A DNA stretch of 64,000 nucleotides from Planctomycetota bacterium (GCA_963204725.1 CAUJHH010000074.1:1-64000), one strand, 5' to 3'; positions 40,002 to 50,309 are shown, counted from the first letter of the stretch. A program made the numbers and translations. The notes: generated by a model not told the origin, from the letters alone.

Positions 40002-42308
40002 ATGCATCCGACAACATCTCTCCGAATTGTGGCCAAGCCGGCGGCGTGGGCTATTGTCCTCTCGATCGTGGCGCTGGGCGGTGCGTGCGACCAATCGGGG
40101 ACATCCAGTGGACCTGCCGCGGAGGGGCCGCCCGCCGGCACGCCTTCGGAGCGTCCGATCGGCACCGATCCTGCGATCGACCGATCTGTCGAGCAGTCCC
40201 GGACCATAGACGATGGGGAGGGCACTGAGGAGTTGTTGCCCGAGCCGGAGGACGCCGATCCCGGCGAGCGGATGCGGGGGGAGGCGCCGGTTGAAACTCC
40301 GGTTGTTGTTCAGCCTCGCGTGATCGAGCGGCCTGCCGGCGATCCGCCCGCGCCGCCGCCGCCGCCCGTCTTGAGACCTCCTGCCGCGGAGCCGACGAAG
40401 GCGGCACGACCCGGCTCCTCGCTCACGCCGCCGATGGAGCTTGCGCGACGGGCGGAGGCGACGCTGAACGCGGCAACCGTGATCCCGACACTCGTGGTTG
40501 TGCCGGACGTCTGGTCGTACGTGGAGGCGATCGCTCGATGGACACCCGCGCTTCGATATCCGGTGCTCATCGATGATGGGAGCCCGCAGGCGGCGGAGAA
40601 CATCGGCCGTTTCGTCCGCGCGTTCGGTCCCGCGTCGGTTGTGTCGTGGAAGGCGGAGGGGATCGATGCACCCAGAGGCGCGTCGCTCGCGGCGGTCCGT
40701 GTCAACACAGCGATCGGGCGCGTCTGGGGTCTTGAGGAAGATCTGCCGGAGATCACGCGTCTGATGGGGCGTTGGATCGAGATCGGGCACAATCCACCCG
40801 GCATCATCGTGGCGAATCCCGCGGATGAGGCGTGGGCGGGAGGCGTGGCGCTCGCGGCGGCGCGCGGCGAGCCGATCATGTGGACGACGCTGGGGCGGAA
40901 CGTGAACGCGTTCGTGACGCTCGACGACGCCAAGGCGCTGAGCGCGCAGATCGAGGCGTTCTGCGACTCGCACGCGCTGGGCTGGGCGAGGCTCGGCGAC
41001 ACGATCGACGCGGTGACGCTGTGCGCGAACGCGCCGGTGAAGCTGCTATTTGCGCAGACGCCAAACACGGGTCCGGAGGGCCGGCAGTATTTCGCCCTCA
41101 CCGACTTCATCGGTCGTCACCTGCCGGCCCGCGCTCTCGAGGGACGCTGGGGATGGGCGGGGCAGATCCAGGGCGACGCCTCCGAGTCCGCGTATCGAGC
41201 GATGTGCGGCCTGTTCGTGCGCCCGTCGAGCGCTTGGATCTTCGACAGCTACACCGAGGGGGGCGTCTGGCAGTCGCACGACGGGAGTGCGGCTGAGCGC
41301 ACGCTCGTGCGTGCCGGGTGGAGCGTGCGTCTGGATGATGCGCCGAACGCGACGGATGCGCAGTGGCGCGGGGTCGCTTCGGGCGTAATCGATCCGGGCC
41401 TGATCCTCGTCACGACCATGGGCAACTCGGACTTCTTCGATCTTGGCAAGGGGAATCGGTGTGCGCCGGGTGATTTGCCCCTGCTCGATCGGCCGGCGAT
41501 GCTGCACTTCGTTCACTCCTGGTCGCTGCTGGCTCCAACCAAGTCAGAGACAATCGGCGCACGGTGGTTCGAGCGAGGCGTCTACGCGTACGCGGGCTCG
41601 ATCCAGGAACCGTTTCTCGCGGCGTTTGTTCCGACCCCGCTGGTCGCGGAGCGGCTGGCGGCGGGTGAGCCGTGGGGCGTGGTGCCGCGCGTGGAGGGAG
41701 CGGCGGCGTGGCGTGTCGCGGTCTTTGGTGATCCGTTGATCACGTCGGGGCCCACGAGCGTGCTCAAGCGTGGTGAGGGCTCGCTGCCGCTCGATGGGGC
41801 GAGCGACCTGGGCGATGACCTCAAGCGAGCGGTGGGGGAGCGAGAGTTCGGGAATGCACTGAGATTGATGGCGTTGCTGGCCCGAGACGAAGATGCGGGG
41901 CGACTGGTCGCGGCGATCGTCGCGAGTCCCGACGCGAAACTGTCGCCAGAGGCCGCGGCGTACGCGATCGAACCCGCGTTCCGATCGGGCGATCTGGATC
42001 TGGTCATTCGGGTTCAGCAGAGCATGGCGGGGGAGGTGGCCGGGTCGCCCCGCGTTCTCGATCCCCTCTGGAATCTGGCGCGTCAGCGGATGAACGGGCT
42101 GGAGAAGGACGCGCGGGATCGCGCGCTCGATGCGCTGCGCGTGGCGGTGCGCGAGGAACAACTCGGGCCGGATGGCGTAGAACTCGCGAGCTGGCTGCGA
42201 ACCTATCGTGGGCGGGCAGAGGCGGACGCATTTGCGGCGACCATCGAGCCGCGGCTGAGACTCGCGCGTGACAAGAACAATCTGCGACGTGCCGTCAACG
42301 GGCGATAG
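40002..42308 (+). CDS. Large lipoprotein of unknown function
   Basis: Predicted lipoprotein of 768 residues. The signal IVLSIVALGGACDQ has a lipobox. A Pro/Glu-rich stretch (residues ~25-135) precedes a globular region starting at ATLNAATVIPTLVVVPDVWS. Two features recall gingipain-like or TIGR03790-like planctomycete proteins: HFVHSWSLLAPTKSE and YAYAGSIQEPFLAAF, the latter with the typical A-x-x-G-x-x-x-EP pattern. These hints are weak. A helical, TPR-like C terminus follows (GEREFGNALRLMALLARDEDA). AGGATTG precedes the ATG at 40002. It diverges from trpE. No function is assigned. Confidence 0.75.
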   Translation: MHPTTSLRIVAKPAAWAIVLSIVALGGACDQSGTSSGPAAEGPPAGTPSERPIGTDPAIDRSVEQSRTIDDGEGTEELLPEPEDADPGERMRGEAPVETPVVVQPRVIERPAGDPPAPPPPPVLRPPAAEPTKAARPGSSLTPPMELARRAEATLNAATVIPTLVVVPDVWSYVEAIARWTPALRYPVLIDDGSPQAAENIGRFVRAFGPASVVSWKAEGIDAPRGASLAAVRVNTAIGRVWGLEEDLPEITRLMGRWIEIGHNPPGIIVANPADEAWAGGVALAAARGEPIMWTTLGRNVNAFVTLDDAKALSAQIEAFCDSHALGWARLGDTIDAVTLCANAPVKLLFAQTPNTGPEGRQYFALTDFIGRHLPARALEGRWGWAGQIQGDASESAYRAMCGLFVRPSSAWIFDSYTEGGVWQSHDGSAAERTLVRAGWSVRLDDAPNATDAQWRGVASGVIDPGLILVTTMGNSDFFDLGKGNRCAPGDLPLLDRPAMLHFVHSWSLLAPTKSETIGARWFERGVYAYAGSIQEPFLAAFVPTPLVAERLAAGEPWGVVPRVEGAAAWRVAVFGDPLITSGPTSVLKRGEGSLPLDGASDLGDDLKRAVGEREFGNALRLMALLARDEDAGRLVAAIVASPDAKLSPEAAAYAIEPAFRSGDLDLVIRVQQSMAGEVAGSPRVLDPLWNLARQRMNGLEKDARDRALDALRVAVREEQLGPDGVELASWLRTYRGRAEADAFAATIEPRLRLARDKNNLRRAVNGR

Positions 42309-42329
42309 GACGGATCAAGCCGCGCCGCA

Positions 42330-44750
42330 TTACTTGACCCGTAGTTCCAGCACGCCAGTGCTGAGGCTCTCCTGCAGATCGATCGTGACGCGGAGCCCGC
42401 TGGTCGAGATCGACTGGAAGCGCGCGGTATTGAATGTGTCGCGCTCAACCCCGAATGCGCTGGCACCCGCAGTGCCGCTCGCTTGTACGGCTCGCCAGGT
42501 CTCGCCATCGCGCCACTCGATGCTCCACGCGCGCGGGACGCGGCACTGACCCCGCCCGGTGTCGTCGAACCAGTAGACCGAGACCTCGGACAGGCGACGG
42601 GGTTCGTCGAACTCCAGCATGATCCACTCGCGCCCCGCGGGCTCGGCGCTCGCGCCGGCGACAGGGCCGGAGCCGGATGTGTGGTTCGCCACGCCCCCAG
42701 CTATCCCCTTGTGGGGCCAGAACGTGAAGCGCGGGATGGAGTGGTCGATGCTGCTGGCGGGCTCGATGCGATCGATCATGGCGAGTGGGCCATCGCCGTG
42801 GCCGACGTAACTCGCGCTGATTGTGACACCCTTTGGCGGCTGCGGGTCCATGAATTGTGCGCTCTCGGGGAGCCAGACGACGAGCGAGCTGGGGCCTCGG
42901 TTGGCCCACATGAAGTACGGTCTCATCACAGCGGCGGCGGGCTCGAAGTCGATCCCGATCCGGTAGAGGGAGTCGTCGGATGGATCACCGACCGCACGGA
43001 GCCCGGTGGCGACGATCGCGGGCGCGCCATCGATGGACTCTTCCTTGAACACTGCGCCGGGAGGGAGGAGCAGCGCGTTGACATCCGCGGTGTTGTCGAT
43101 CGATTCCGCGGCGTACACCAGCGGCCCGCGCATGATCGCGACGCGCCCCACGCTCTCCTTCACGCGCGGATCCGCATAGATGCGCCGTGGCCGCATCGAG
43201 ACGCTCCACACGAGTTCGAGGTCGCTCCCCGGTTCGACAACGACCCGGTGATAGCCGTCGGGGCCGACAGCTTCGTTCCCCCATTCGGAGCCGACCGCGC
43301 GAACGGCCAGCGTGACCGGGCGCGTTGTCGGGTTCTTTGCGAGGATGCGGAGGTCGCCGCCGAAGGGATAGTTGGTGCGTTGTTCAACGTGAACACCACG
43401 AAGGGAGCCCGATCCGATGTCCAGCTGGCTCTCCATCAGCAAGTTGACGTAGATGGTGTCGCCCTTCGCGGCGTAGACGTACTGCCCGAGAGAGGCGAAG
43501 AAGCGGAGAACATTGGGTGGGCAGCAGGCGCACTCGTACCAGTCGCGCCGGGTGTGGCCGCCCCGGCTTGCGAGCGGGTTGACGTAGAAGAACTTGGATC
43601 CGTCGAGGGACGCGCCGGCGAGGACGGCGTTGTAGAGTGTGCGCTCGAACTGCTCCATGTAGGACGCTTCGCCGGTGAGCAGGAACATGCGATGGGCCCA
43701 CATGCAGAGGGCGATGGAGGCGCATGTCTCCTGGTAGGCGGAATGGGTGGGGATGTCATAGGGCTGCGTGAAGCCCTCGTTGCTGGCGCTCGGGCCGATG
43801 CCGCCGGTGACGAAGATGCGCCGCTGGGTGACATCTTCCCAGAGCGCGTGGAGCGCGGGCTGGTAGTCGCCTCGCCCGTGGAGCGCGAGGTCGGCCATGG
43901 CCGAGTACATGTAACCGGCGCGAACAGCGTGCCCCGCGGCTTCGGTCTGCTCGCGCGCCGGGATGTGGTCTTGGGCGTAGTCGCCCCAGGGCCCGTACAT
44001 GCTGCCGTCGAGCTTGCGGTGGGGTGTGCCGCGTTGTTCGATGAGAAACTCGGCGAGATCGAGGTACTTCGGATTCGATGTGGCGTCGGCGAGCTTGACG
44101 AGGGCCATCTCGAGTTCCTGGTGGCCGGGGGGCGCGGTGAAGGCGTCCGGGTCGTAGAGCGAGTCGAGATAGTCCGCGCTCCGGATCGCGACATCGAGCA
44201 GCGTGCGCGTGCCGGTGGCCCGGAAGTGGGCGACGCCGGCCTCAATGAGGTGGCCCATGCAGTAGGTCTCGTGGTCCCATTCCTCGCGCGTGAATCGGTT
44301 CTCGATCCCCGCCTTGAGCGTGTAGTACGTGTTGATGTACCCGTCGGGGTATTGGGCCCCGGCGATCGTCGCGATGAGGACGTCGAGATCGCTCTCGAGC
44401 GCGGCGCGCCGGGCGGCGTCGGGCTCTGTCGCGATCAGGTCGCACCAGCCCTCGATCATCTTGTAGACATCCGAGTCGTTGAAGAGCAGGCCTTGGTACG
44501 CGCCCGGGTTTGGGTCGCCAGCGATCCTGGCCCCGGCTCGCTCGAAATTCGCGATCCGTCCGGTGATGTCGCATTGGTGGCGGTTGGCGTTCAGCGTGCC
44601 CGCACGGATCGCGTCCGTGCGCGGGCCCCAGAACGAGCCGCCGATGGAGACAGAGGTGAAGGGGATCGGCCGAATGGCGTCGTCTGAGGTGGCGACCGGC
44701 GCGAGGGCGACGGATGCGATGATGGCGATACCGGCGTGCGAGCGGTGCAT
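42330..44750 (-). CDS. GH127 beta-L-arabinofuranosidase-like glycosidase
   Basis: Exported glycosidase of 806 residues in the GH127/DUF1680 family. The signal peptide ends near LAPVATSDD. SIGGSFWGPR opens the (alpha/alpha)6 barrel; PGAYQGLLFNDSDVYKMIEG follows. Catalytic and zinc-site residues are in QETCAS (Glu341, Cys343) and ECACCPPNVLRFF (Glu406, Cys407, Cys409, Cys410). After the barrel and a beta-sandwich comes an F5/8-like carbohydrate-binding end (SEVSVYWFDDTGRGQCRVPRAW). AAGGGG precedes the ATG at 44750. It is 78 bases after the GH2 gene, so they form a small operon for a plant- or algal-type polysaccharide. Confidence 0.9.
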   Translation of the reverse strand: MHRSHAGIAIIASVALAPVATSDDAIRPIPFTSVSIGGSFWGPRTDAIRAGTLNANRHQCDITGRIANFERAGARIAGDPNPGAYQGLLFNDSDVYKMIEGWCDLIATEPDAARRAALESDLDVLIATIAGAQYPDGYINTYYTLKAGIENRFTREEWDHETYCMGHLIEAGVAHFRATGTRTLLDVAIRSADYLDSLYDPDAFTAPPGHQELEMALVKLADATSNPKYLDLAEFLIEQRGTPHRKLDGSMYGPWGDYAQDHIPAREQTEAAGHAVRAGYMYSAMADLALHGRGDYQPALHALWEDVTQRRIFVTGGIGPSASNEGFTQPYDIPTHSAYQETCASIALCMWAHRMFLLTGEASYMEQFERTLYNAVLAGASLDGSKFFYVNPLASRGGHTRRDWYECACCPPNVLRFFASLGQYVYAAKGDTIYVNLLMESQLDIGSGSLRGVHVEQRTNYPFGGDLRILAKNPTTRPVTLAVRAVGSEWGNEAVGPDGYHRVVVEPGSDLELVWSVSMRPRRIYADPRVKESVGRVAIMRGPLVYAAESIDNTADVNALLLPPGAVFKEESIDGAPAIVATGLRAVGDPSDDSLYRIGIDFEPAAAVMRPYFMWANRGPSSLVVWLPESAQFMDPQPPKGVTISASYVGHGDGPLAMIDRIEPASSIDHSIPRFTFWPHKGIAGGVANHTSGSGPVAGASAEPAGREWIMLEFDEPRRLSEVSVYWFDDTGRGQCRVPRAWSIEWRDGETWRAVQASGTAGASAFGVERDTFNTARFQSISTSGLRVTIDLQESLSTGVLELRVK

Positions 44751-44828
44751 ATGGAACCCCTTCAGAAAGAGCGATCGCGAGGGCCGGAGCGTGTCGCCTT
44801 GGAGCAGGGAGCTCCCCAAGACCACGGC

Positions 44829-47177
44829 TCACTTCGCAGGGACAATTTCCACGAGGTCGCAGTCGATGTACTGCCCGCCGCGCGTCTGCTTGCAATGGAT
44901 CGCGAGCGTGTTGCGTCCCGCGCGGATCGTGCCCGAGGCGGCGGCGTCGAGCGTCACAACGCGATAGCTGGTGGTGTACCCGCTGAGGGTCGCGACCTTG
45001 ACGCCGTTGATGTAGACCTCGGCGTCCTCGTCGTGGTGGATGGAGAGGGCGAGATTCCCCACGATCTTGGCTTCGGAATCGAAAGTCCGGCGCAGCCAGA
45101 TCTCTCCCGAGTTCCACGCCGTGCCGATGTGGGCACCTGGCGTGCCGTCGGTCCCGAAGCCCGCGGGCCCGCGCTGCCATGATGCGTCGTCGAATGAGGC
45201 ATCGGACCATGCGCGCGATTCGGAATCCGGCGCGGGCGTGTCGGTGGTGTACCGCCACGTCGCGCCGGCGCCGGATGAAGCGTTGGCGAGCAGCGTGCGC
45301 ACTTGGGGCGGCTTGTCGTAGACCCTGCGCGTCGCCTTGCGCACGTCGTCGGGATTGATCTTCCAGACCTTGCGGTCGTACGTCAGCCAACCGTTGACCT
45401 CGATCTCCACATCGGTGGTCTGGGTGTAGACGGCGGCACAAAGCCCCTGCCCGATCAGCATGGGGAGCTGCTCGATCATCGCGAGATACGCCGCGCCGAG
45501 CTCTGCCTTGGAGGCGTAGCTCACGTACCCCCAGTTGTCCTTGCCGACCCAGGTGTGGCCATCAATAGGGAGGCCGAGCCCGCCGAACTCACCGAGGACC
45601 GCGGCTCGCGTCGCTTCGATGCTCGGCATGCCGGGCGCGGGATAGAGGTGGACGTCGCTCACGTCGCCGACACCCATGTCGGTCCAGCCGCTCGCGTTGT
45701 TGACGAGTCGCGTCGGATCGAGCTTCTTCGTGCGATTGACGATCTCCTTGGACCATGCCAGGTCGTTCTGGCCCCATCCCTCGTTCCACGGCACCCACAT
45801 GACGATGCTCGGGTGGTGGCGAAAGTCGTTGATGATCTCTGTCCACTCTTTGAGGAACTGGTCCTTCCACTCCTGCGTCAGCGCGGGATTTGAGAACTTG
45901 TTCTTGTCGCTTCCCGCGGGCTCATCGCTGAAGAACGGGCTCGGCATGTCCTGCCAGACCATGATGCCGAGCCGGTCGCACCACGTGTAGAAGCGATCGG
46001 ACTCGACTTTCACGTGCTTGCGGAGCATGTTCGCGCCCATGCGCTTCGCGGCTTCGATGTCGAACCGCATCGCCTCGTCGCTCGGGGGCGTGTAGAGCCC
46101 GTCCGGCCAGAAGCCTTGGTCGAGAGGCCCGAAGTGGAAAAGCGGCTCGCCGTTGAGCAAGAGGCGCGGCACGCCGTTCTTGTCCTTGCCGAGTTCCACC
46201 TTGCGATAGGCGAAGTACGACTTGGCCTCGTCGATGACCGTGTCGCCCTGCGTGATCCGGACGACAAGGTCATAGAGGAATGGATCGTCGGGTGTCCACG
46301 CGTGCGGATTGGCGAGGACGACGCTTGGCTGTCCCATGCCGCCTTGACACTCGATCACGGCCTCGGCCTCGCCATTCTTCTCGATGAACGTGGAGATGGT
46401 CATGTCGGGCGTGAACTCGCCGGCGTGCTCGGCGAAGATGTCGATCGCGCCGGTGGTCGGATCGGCCTCGGCGCGGACGCGTGTGATGTGGACGTCGGAG
46501 ACGGGCTCGAGCCAGACGGTCTGCCAGATGCCGCTGGTGGGCGTGTACCAGATGCCGTGGGGGTTGAGCCACTGCTTGCCGCGTCCCTGGCCGCCGGTGT
46601 CCGTCGGATCCTGCGCGATCACGACGATCTCATTGTCTCCGGTGCGAAGCCCGTCGGTGATGTCGAACGAGAACGGGTCGTAGCCCCCGATGTGCTCGCC
46701 GATCTCCTTGCCGTTGATGCGCACGCTGCACCGCCAGTCAACAGCGCCAAAGTGCAGGATCACTCGCTTGCCGCCCCAGCCCTCGGGAATCCGGAACGTG
46801 CGCCGGTAGTGGATCGTCTGGTCGGGCCGAACGATCTTCCCGACGCCCGAGAGCGCGGACTCCGGCGGGAACGGCACAAGGATCATTCCTTGTACCTTGT
46901 CGGTGCGCGAAGGATCGAGCCCGAGGATCGCATAGTCCCACAGCCCGTTCAGATTCATCCACTCGTCGCGCACGAGCGAGGGGCGGGGGTATTCGGGCCA
47001 TGCGTCCTCCGGCGTGACCCTCTCGCCCCACTCGGTCATCAGCTTTCCCGCAACGGGCTTCCATGGTGCGCCTGGCTCCTCGGCGGCGCACACCGTCGCG
47101 TGGGGCGCGCCGAGCGCGACGGCGAGCAGGAGGCGGCGGGCGAGTTCGGGCGAACGGCGGGAGTGTTCGGAGCGCAT
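44829..47177 (-). CDS. GH2 family glycoside hydrolase (beta-galactosidase-like)
   Basis: Exported retaining glycosidase of 782 residues. The signal peptide ends near ATVCAAEE. Order: sugar-binding jelly roll (NLNGLWDYAI, GAVDWRCSVRINGKEIGEHIGGYDPF), Ig-like domain, TIM barrel with acid/base Glu466 in WVPWNEGWGQ and nucleophile Glu530 in AVLGEFGGLG, then a C-terminal beta domain that begins near TLLANASSGAGATWRY and contains AEVYINGVKVATLSG. Substrate could be a beta-galactoside, mannoside or glucuronide. First gene of the GH2-GH127 pair. Confidence 0.9.
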   Translation of the reverse strand: MRSEHSRRSPELARRLLLAVALGAPHATVCAAEEPGAPWKPVAGKLMTEWGERVTPEDAWPEYPRPSLVRDEWMNLNGLWDYAILGLDPSRTDKVQGMILVPFPPESALSGVGKIVRPDQTIHYRRTFRIPEGWGGKRVILHFGAVDWRCSVRINGKEIGEHIGGYDPFSFDITDGLRTGDNEIVVIAQDPTDTGGQGRGKQWLNPHGIWYTPTSGIWQTVWLEPVSDVHITRVRAEADPTTGAIDIFAEHAGEFTPDMTISTFIEKNGEAEAVIECQGGMGQPSVVLANPHAWTPDDPFLYDLVVRITQGDTVIDEAKSYFAYRKVELGKDKNGVPRLLLNGEPLFHFGPLDQGFWPDGLYTPPSDEAMRFDIEAAKRMGANMLRKHVKVESDRFYTWCDRLGIMVWQDMPSPFFSDEPAGSDKNKFSNPALTQEWKDQFLKEWTEIINDFRHHPSIVMWVPWNEGWGQNDLAWSKEIVNRTKKLDPTRLVNNASGWTDMGVGDVSDVHLYPAPGMPSIEATRAAVLGEFGGLGLPIDGHTWVGKDNWGYVSYASKAELGAAYLAMIEQLPMLIGQGLCAAVYTQTTDVEIEVNGWLTYDRKVWKINPDDVRKATRRVYDKPPQVRTLLANASSGAGATWRYTTDTPAPDSESRAWSDASFDDASWQRGPAGFGTDGTPGAHIGTAWNSGEIWLRRTFDSEAKIVGNLALSIHHDEDAEVYINGVKVATLSGYTTSYRVVTLDAAASGTIRAGRNTLAIHCKQTRGGQYIDCDLVEIVPAK

Positions 47178-47479
47178 GGCGTGGGCCCTCAGTGGCGGGG
47201 TATCGATCGCGGAGAAGCCAGAGTCTACCGACTCGGCGGACTCGCTCTCGCGCTGGCTTCCAGCTTGGCGCCCATCGACCCTCCCGCGACTCCCATTGCC
47301 CGAGCGCCGGCCGAATCAATCAGCCGCGGCACCCAAGTTCGGAGAGGGCTCAAGCCGGTTCGTCCCGACTCAGGTCCAAAGCTCCACAGGTCAAGTGACC
47401 GCGGCACGGCCAACCCTTTGCTCTCGCACCCTGCCGGGAAGAGCACGCGGATACTGAGAACACGGCTACCGTATTAGTC
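47178..47479. other. Gene-free region between GH2 and methyltransferase genes
   Basis: Divergent upstream region of 302 bases. No promoter, repeat or RNA was recognised. Confidence 0.4.
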
Positions 47480-48082
47480 ATGCAGAGCGCATTCTGGGAT
47501 CAGCGGTACGCGGGCGATCAACTTGCCTATGGCGATACGCCCAACGACTTTCTCCGGCGGATGGCAGAGCGGCTCCCGAAGAGCGGCCGAGCGCTCGACA
47601 TCGGCGCCGGTGAGGGTCGGAACGCGCTGTTTCTGGCTTCGCTCGGCCTGGACGTACTCGCAGTCGATCAGAGCGAGGTCGGGATGCGCAAGGCGCAGCG
47701 GCTCGCAGACGCACGCAACCTCACGCTGCGCGCGCAGGCCGTGAACCTGCAGGACTTCGTTGCCGATGCCGATTGGTTCGGTGTGGTCAGTTCGATATTC
47801 GTGCATCTCCCCGCGCCGCTTCGTGCCGCGGTGCATCATCGCGTCGGCTCGTGGCTGAAGCCGGGCGGGGTGTTCGTGCTCGAGGCGTACGCGCCGGACC
47901 AGATCGAGCGCGGCACCGGCGGGCCGAAGGATCCGTCGCTTCTTGCCTCTCTTGACGTCATCGTGGGCGAGTTGGACGGGATGATGATCGAGCACCGGGC
48001 GGCCCTCGTGCGAAATGTATCCGAAGGTATGTTCCATACCGGCGAGGCGTCGGTTATTCAGGTCTTCGCGCGGAAGAAGTGA
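47480..48082 (+). CDS. Class I SAM-dependent methyltransferase (TehB-like)
   Basis: Cytoplasmic methyltransferase of 200 residues. It opens FWDQRYAGDQLAYGDTPNDFL, the start seen in TehB/thiopurine-type enzymes. ALDIGAGEGRNALFLASLG is SAM motif I and VLAVDQSEVGMRKAQ the acidic end of strand 2. SIFVHLPAPLRAAVHHRV and LKPGGVFVLEAYAPDQ complete the fold. Acceptor unknown. Single gene. Confidence 0.88.
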   Translation: MQSAFWDQRYAGDQLAYGDTPNDFLRRMAERLPKSGRALDIGAGEGRNALFLASLGLDVLAVDQSEVGMRKAQRLADARNLTLRAQAVNLQDFVADADWFGVVSSIFVHLPAPLRAAVHHRVGSWLKPGGVFVLEAYAPDQIERGTGGPKDPSLLASLDVIVGELDGMMIEHRAALVRNVSEGMFHTGEASVIQVFARKK

Positions 48083-48183
48083 TCGCCGTGTTGTAGTGAC
48101 ACGCTCAGAGAGAGGTGTCGTCGGCGTCGCGCTCGGGCGCGCAGGCGCGAGGCGATCGCCCTGAACACGTCTTCCGTGTGATC

Positions 48184-49704
48184 TCACTCCGCCGGCACGC
48201 AACGTCCCTTCGACCATGCGCGGAGCGACTCGACGCGCTCGCGCATCGTGACCGAGAGGGGCGGGCTATCGCGCATGATCGCGTCGATGGAGTCGGTCGT
48301 CGGCTCGCGCTTCGCTGCAAAGGCCTCGTGCAACGCCGCGACGATTGCCTGCTCGATCTCCGCGCCGCTGAACCCGGCGCTCGCACGGACGAGGCGGGCC
48401 AGATCGAATTGTGCCGGCTCGCGAGACCGTTTCTTGAGGTGGACCGCAAGGATCGCGCGGCGTGCATCCTCACTTGGCAGATCAACAAAGAAGATCTCAT
48501 CGAACCGACCCTTGCGCATCAGCTCTGGAGGCAGCTCATCGATCGCGTTCGCCGTCGCCACGACAAAGACCGGGGACCGATGCTCCTGCATCCACGTGAG
48601 CATTGTCGCGAACATGCGTCGCGAGAGGCCGCCGTCGCTGGCCGACGACCCGGAGGCCGAGCCGAGCGCCTTCTCGATCTCGTCGATCCAGAGAACGGCT
48701 GGCGCCATCGCCTCAACCTGTCGGAGGGCGTCGCGCAGACGCCGCTCGCTCTCGCCGACGTACCTGTCGTAGAGCACGCCGGGGTCGAGTCGCAGCAGGG
48801 GGCGCGTCCACGCGGTCGCCACCGCCTTGGCGCAGAGACTCTTGCCCGCGCCCTGCACACCGAGCAGCAGCACACCTCTTGGCGGGGTGAGCCCGAACCG
48901 CGTCGCCTCCTTGCTGAACGCGCCGCTCCGGTCGGCGAGCCATTTTTTGAGGCGATTCATGCCGCCGATCTCGTCCATGCTGGTGGGTGCTTCGACGAAC
49001 TCAAGGAGCTCGCCGGAGCCGACGAGGGCCCGCTTGGATGCGATCATGCGCGGGATGTCCGCCGAGTCGAGCTTGCGGTCGTCGGTGAGGGCCTCGCGGA
49101 CGACCTGTGTCGCCTGACGCCGCGTGAGGCCCCGCAGGTTCGCGACGACTCGGGCCACGTCACGCTTGCTGACGTTGACCTCGATCGGATCGAAGCGATG
49201 CTCGTCCTTGACCGTTCTTCGGAGCAGCGTCTCCAGTTCGTCCTCGCCGGGAAAGGAGAGGTCGAATCGCACGCTGTGACGCTCGATGGTGTCTGGGATC
49301 CGCGCGGCGTGGTCGATGAGGATGAGTTGGCCACCGGTGCCTGCGCCATTGCCGCCGATTGCCGGTCCGGTGAGCAGGGCCTCGCGAAGGGCGCGGAGCG
49401 TCTCGGGCTCGCCGAGGCAGTCGGCGAGGTCGAGCATCGCGTAGATGGCCGATTCGAGTTCGCCCCGACGCGCCTCTGCGCTGAATCGCGCCAGCACGGC
49501 GCGGGGGCCGTCGTGGACCGAGCCGGAATCGATCCCGCCCCAATCACGCAGCCCCTGAATCGAACTCCAGACCCGAAGGGGCCGCCCGAGGCGGTCCGCG
49601 GCATCGGCAACGACATCCAGCGCCTCTGCCTCCTCGTGCGTGACGATGCGCACGCACCGATGGCCGGCTTTCAACAGGTTCAGCAAGCGTGCCACATCGT
49701 TCAT
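48184..49704 (-). CDS. Ycf46-like AAA+ ATPase
   Basis: AAA ATPase of 506 residues. The N-terminal half resembles the Ycf46 family: LLKAGHRCVRIVTHEEAEALDVV and LILIDHAARIPDTI. The ATPase core has Walker A GVQGAGKS, Walker B PAVLWIDEIEKALG, sensor FVVATANAIDELPPELMRKGRFDEIFFVDLP and an arginine-finger region. Ycf46-like proteins are widespread, and in cyanobacteria one acts in inorganic-carbon control; the role here is unknown. Single gene with a 100-base tail to the methyltransferase. Confidence 0.88.
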   Translation of the reverse strand: MNDVARLLNLLKAGHRCVRIVTHEEAEALDVVADAADRLGRPLRVWSSIQGLRDWGGIDSGSVHDGPRAVLARFSAEARRGELESAIYAMLDLADCLGEPETLRALREALLTGPAIGGNGAGTGGQLILIDHAARIPDTIERHSVRFDLSFPGEDELETLLRRTVKDEHRFDPIEVNVSKRDVARVVANLRGLTRRQATQVVREALTDDRKLDSADIPRMIASKRALVGSGELLEFVEAPTSMDEIGGMNRLKKWLADRSGAFSKEATRFGLTPPRGVLLLGVQGAGKSLCAKAVATAWTRPLLRLDPGVLYDRYVGESERRLRDALRQVEAMAPAVLWIDEIEKALGSASGSSASDGGLSRRMFATMLTWMQEHRSPVFVVATANAIDELPPELMRKGRFDEIFFVDLPSEDARRAILAVHLKKRSREPAQFDLARLVRASAGFSGAEIEQAIVAALHEAFAAKREPTTDSIDAIMRDSPPLSVTMRERVESLRAWSKGRCVPAE

Positions 49705-50309
49705 GGTGACTCCCGATCCAGACTATCAGCCGGAGCGATGGAGCGGAAAGCTGAACCAGATGGATCCGTGCGTATCGGAGGGCTGGCGAGCCCATTGTGG
49801 AGCGGCTGCGGCAAGCGAACCTCACTCGCCGACCCCGACGCTCCACCACACGAGACGGCTTGTCCTTCCGTCGAGCCCGCCCCTGACGGGGCGCGGCTCG
49901 GCATTGTCGGCGCGTGCTTGGCCACAATTGGCCGACGCTGCGGGCGTCCTACGCAATGGTATTCGAGGTCCGAGCTACAGCGGATCGGTTGCTCGTTCCT
50001 TGCGTATGGCTGGAAGCTGCCGTATCCGGGCGGTACCGGCGATTGCGGCGAAACAAACCCTGGAATGGGTGCTCCCTCCAAAGCCATTCTTCTCTGAACC
50101 GACGACCTCGTTCGGGGTGGTTTCGGAGCGCGCTTGGTTGGATGTATTCTGCTGGGGAAACTCAACTTGGGTAAGAATAACACTGGAATATGGGAAATGT
50201 TCTCGCCATACTGCACGGCCCAAGATTGCTTGGTGTTTCGAGTTTGGGTGCAGCGGTAGGAGGAGTGTGAGCGGCTGCGTTGGTGCTTTGGAGGGATGAG
50301 GAGAGAGAA
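49705..50309. other. Gene-free region upstream of the kexin-like protease gene
   Basis: About 600 bases with no supported gene. The last 150 bases (50140-50215) are more AT-rich than the surroundings, for example GGTAAGAATAACACTGGAA, which suits a promoter for the protease gene, but no -35/-10 pair is convincing. A GGAGGGATGAGGAGAGAG tract gives that gene its ribosome-binding site. Confidence 0.45.

Noticed and set aside
48115-50097. Long plus-strand frame opposite the AAA ATPase
   Set aside because: The minus-strand gene has clear Walker motifs; this frame has no domain or signal.
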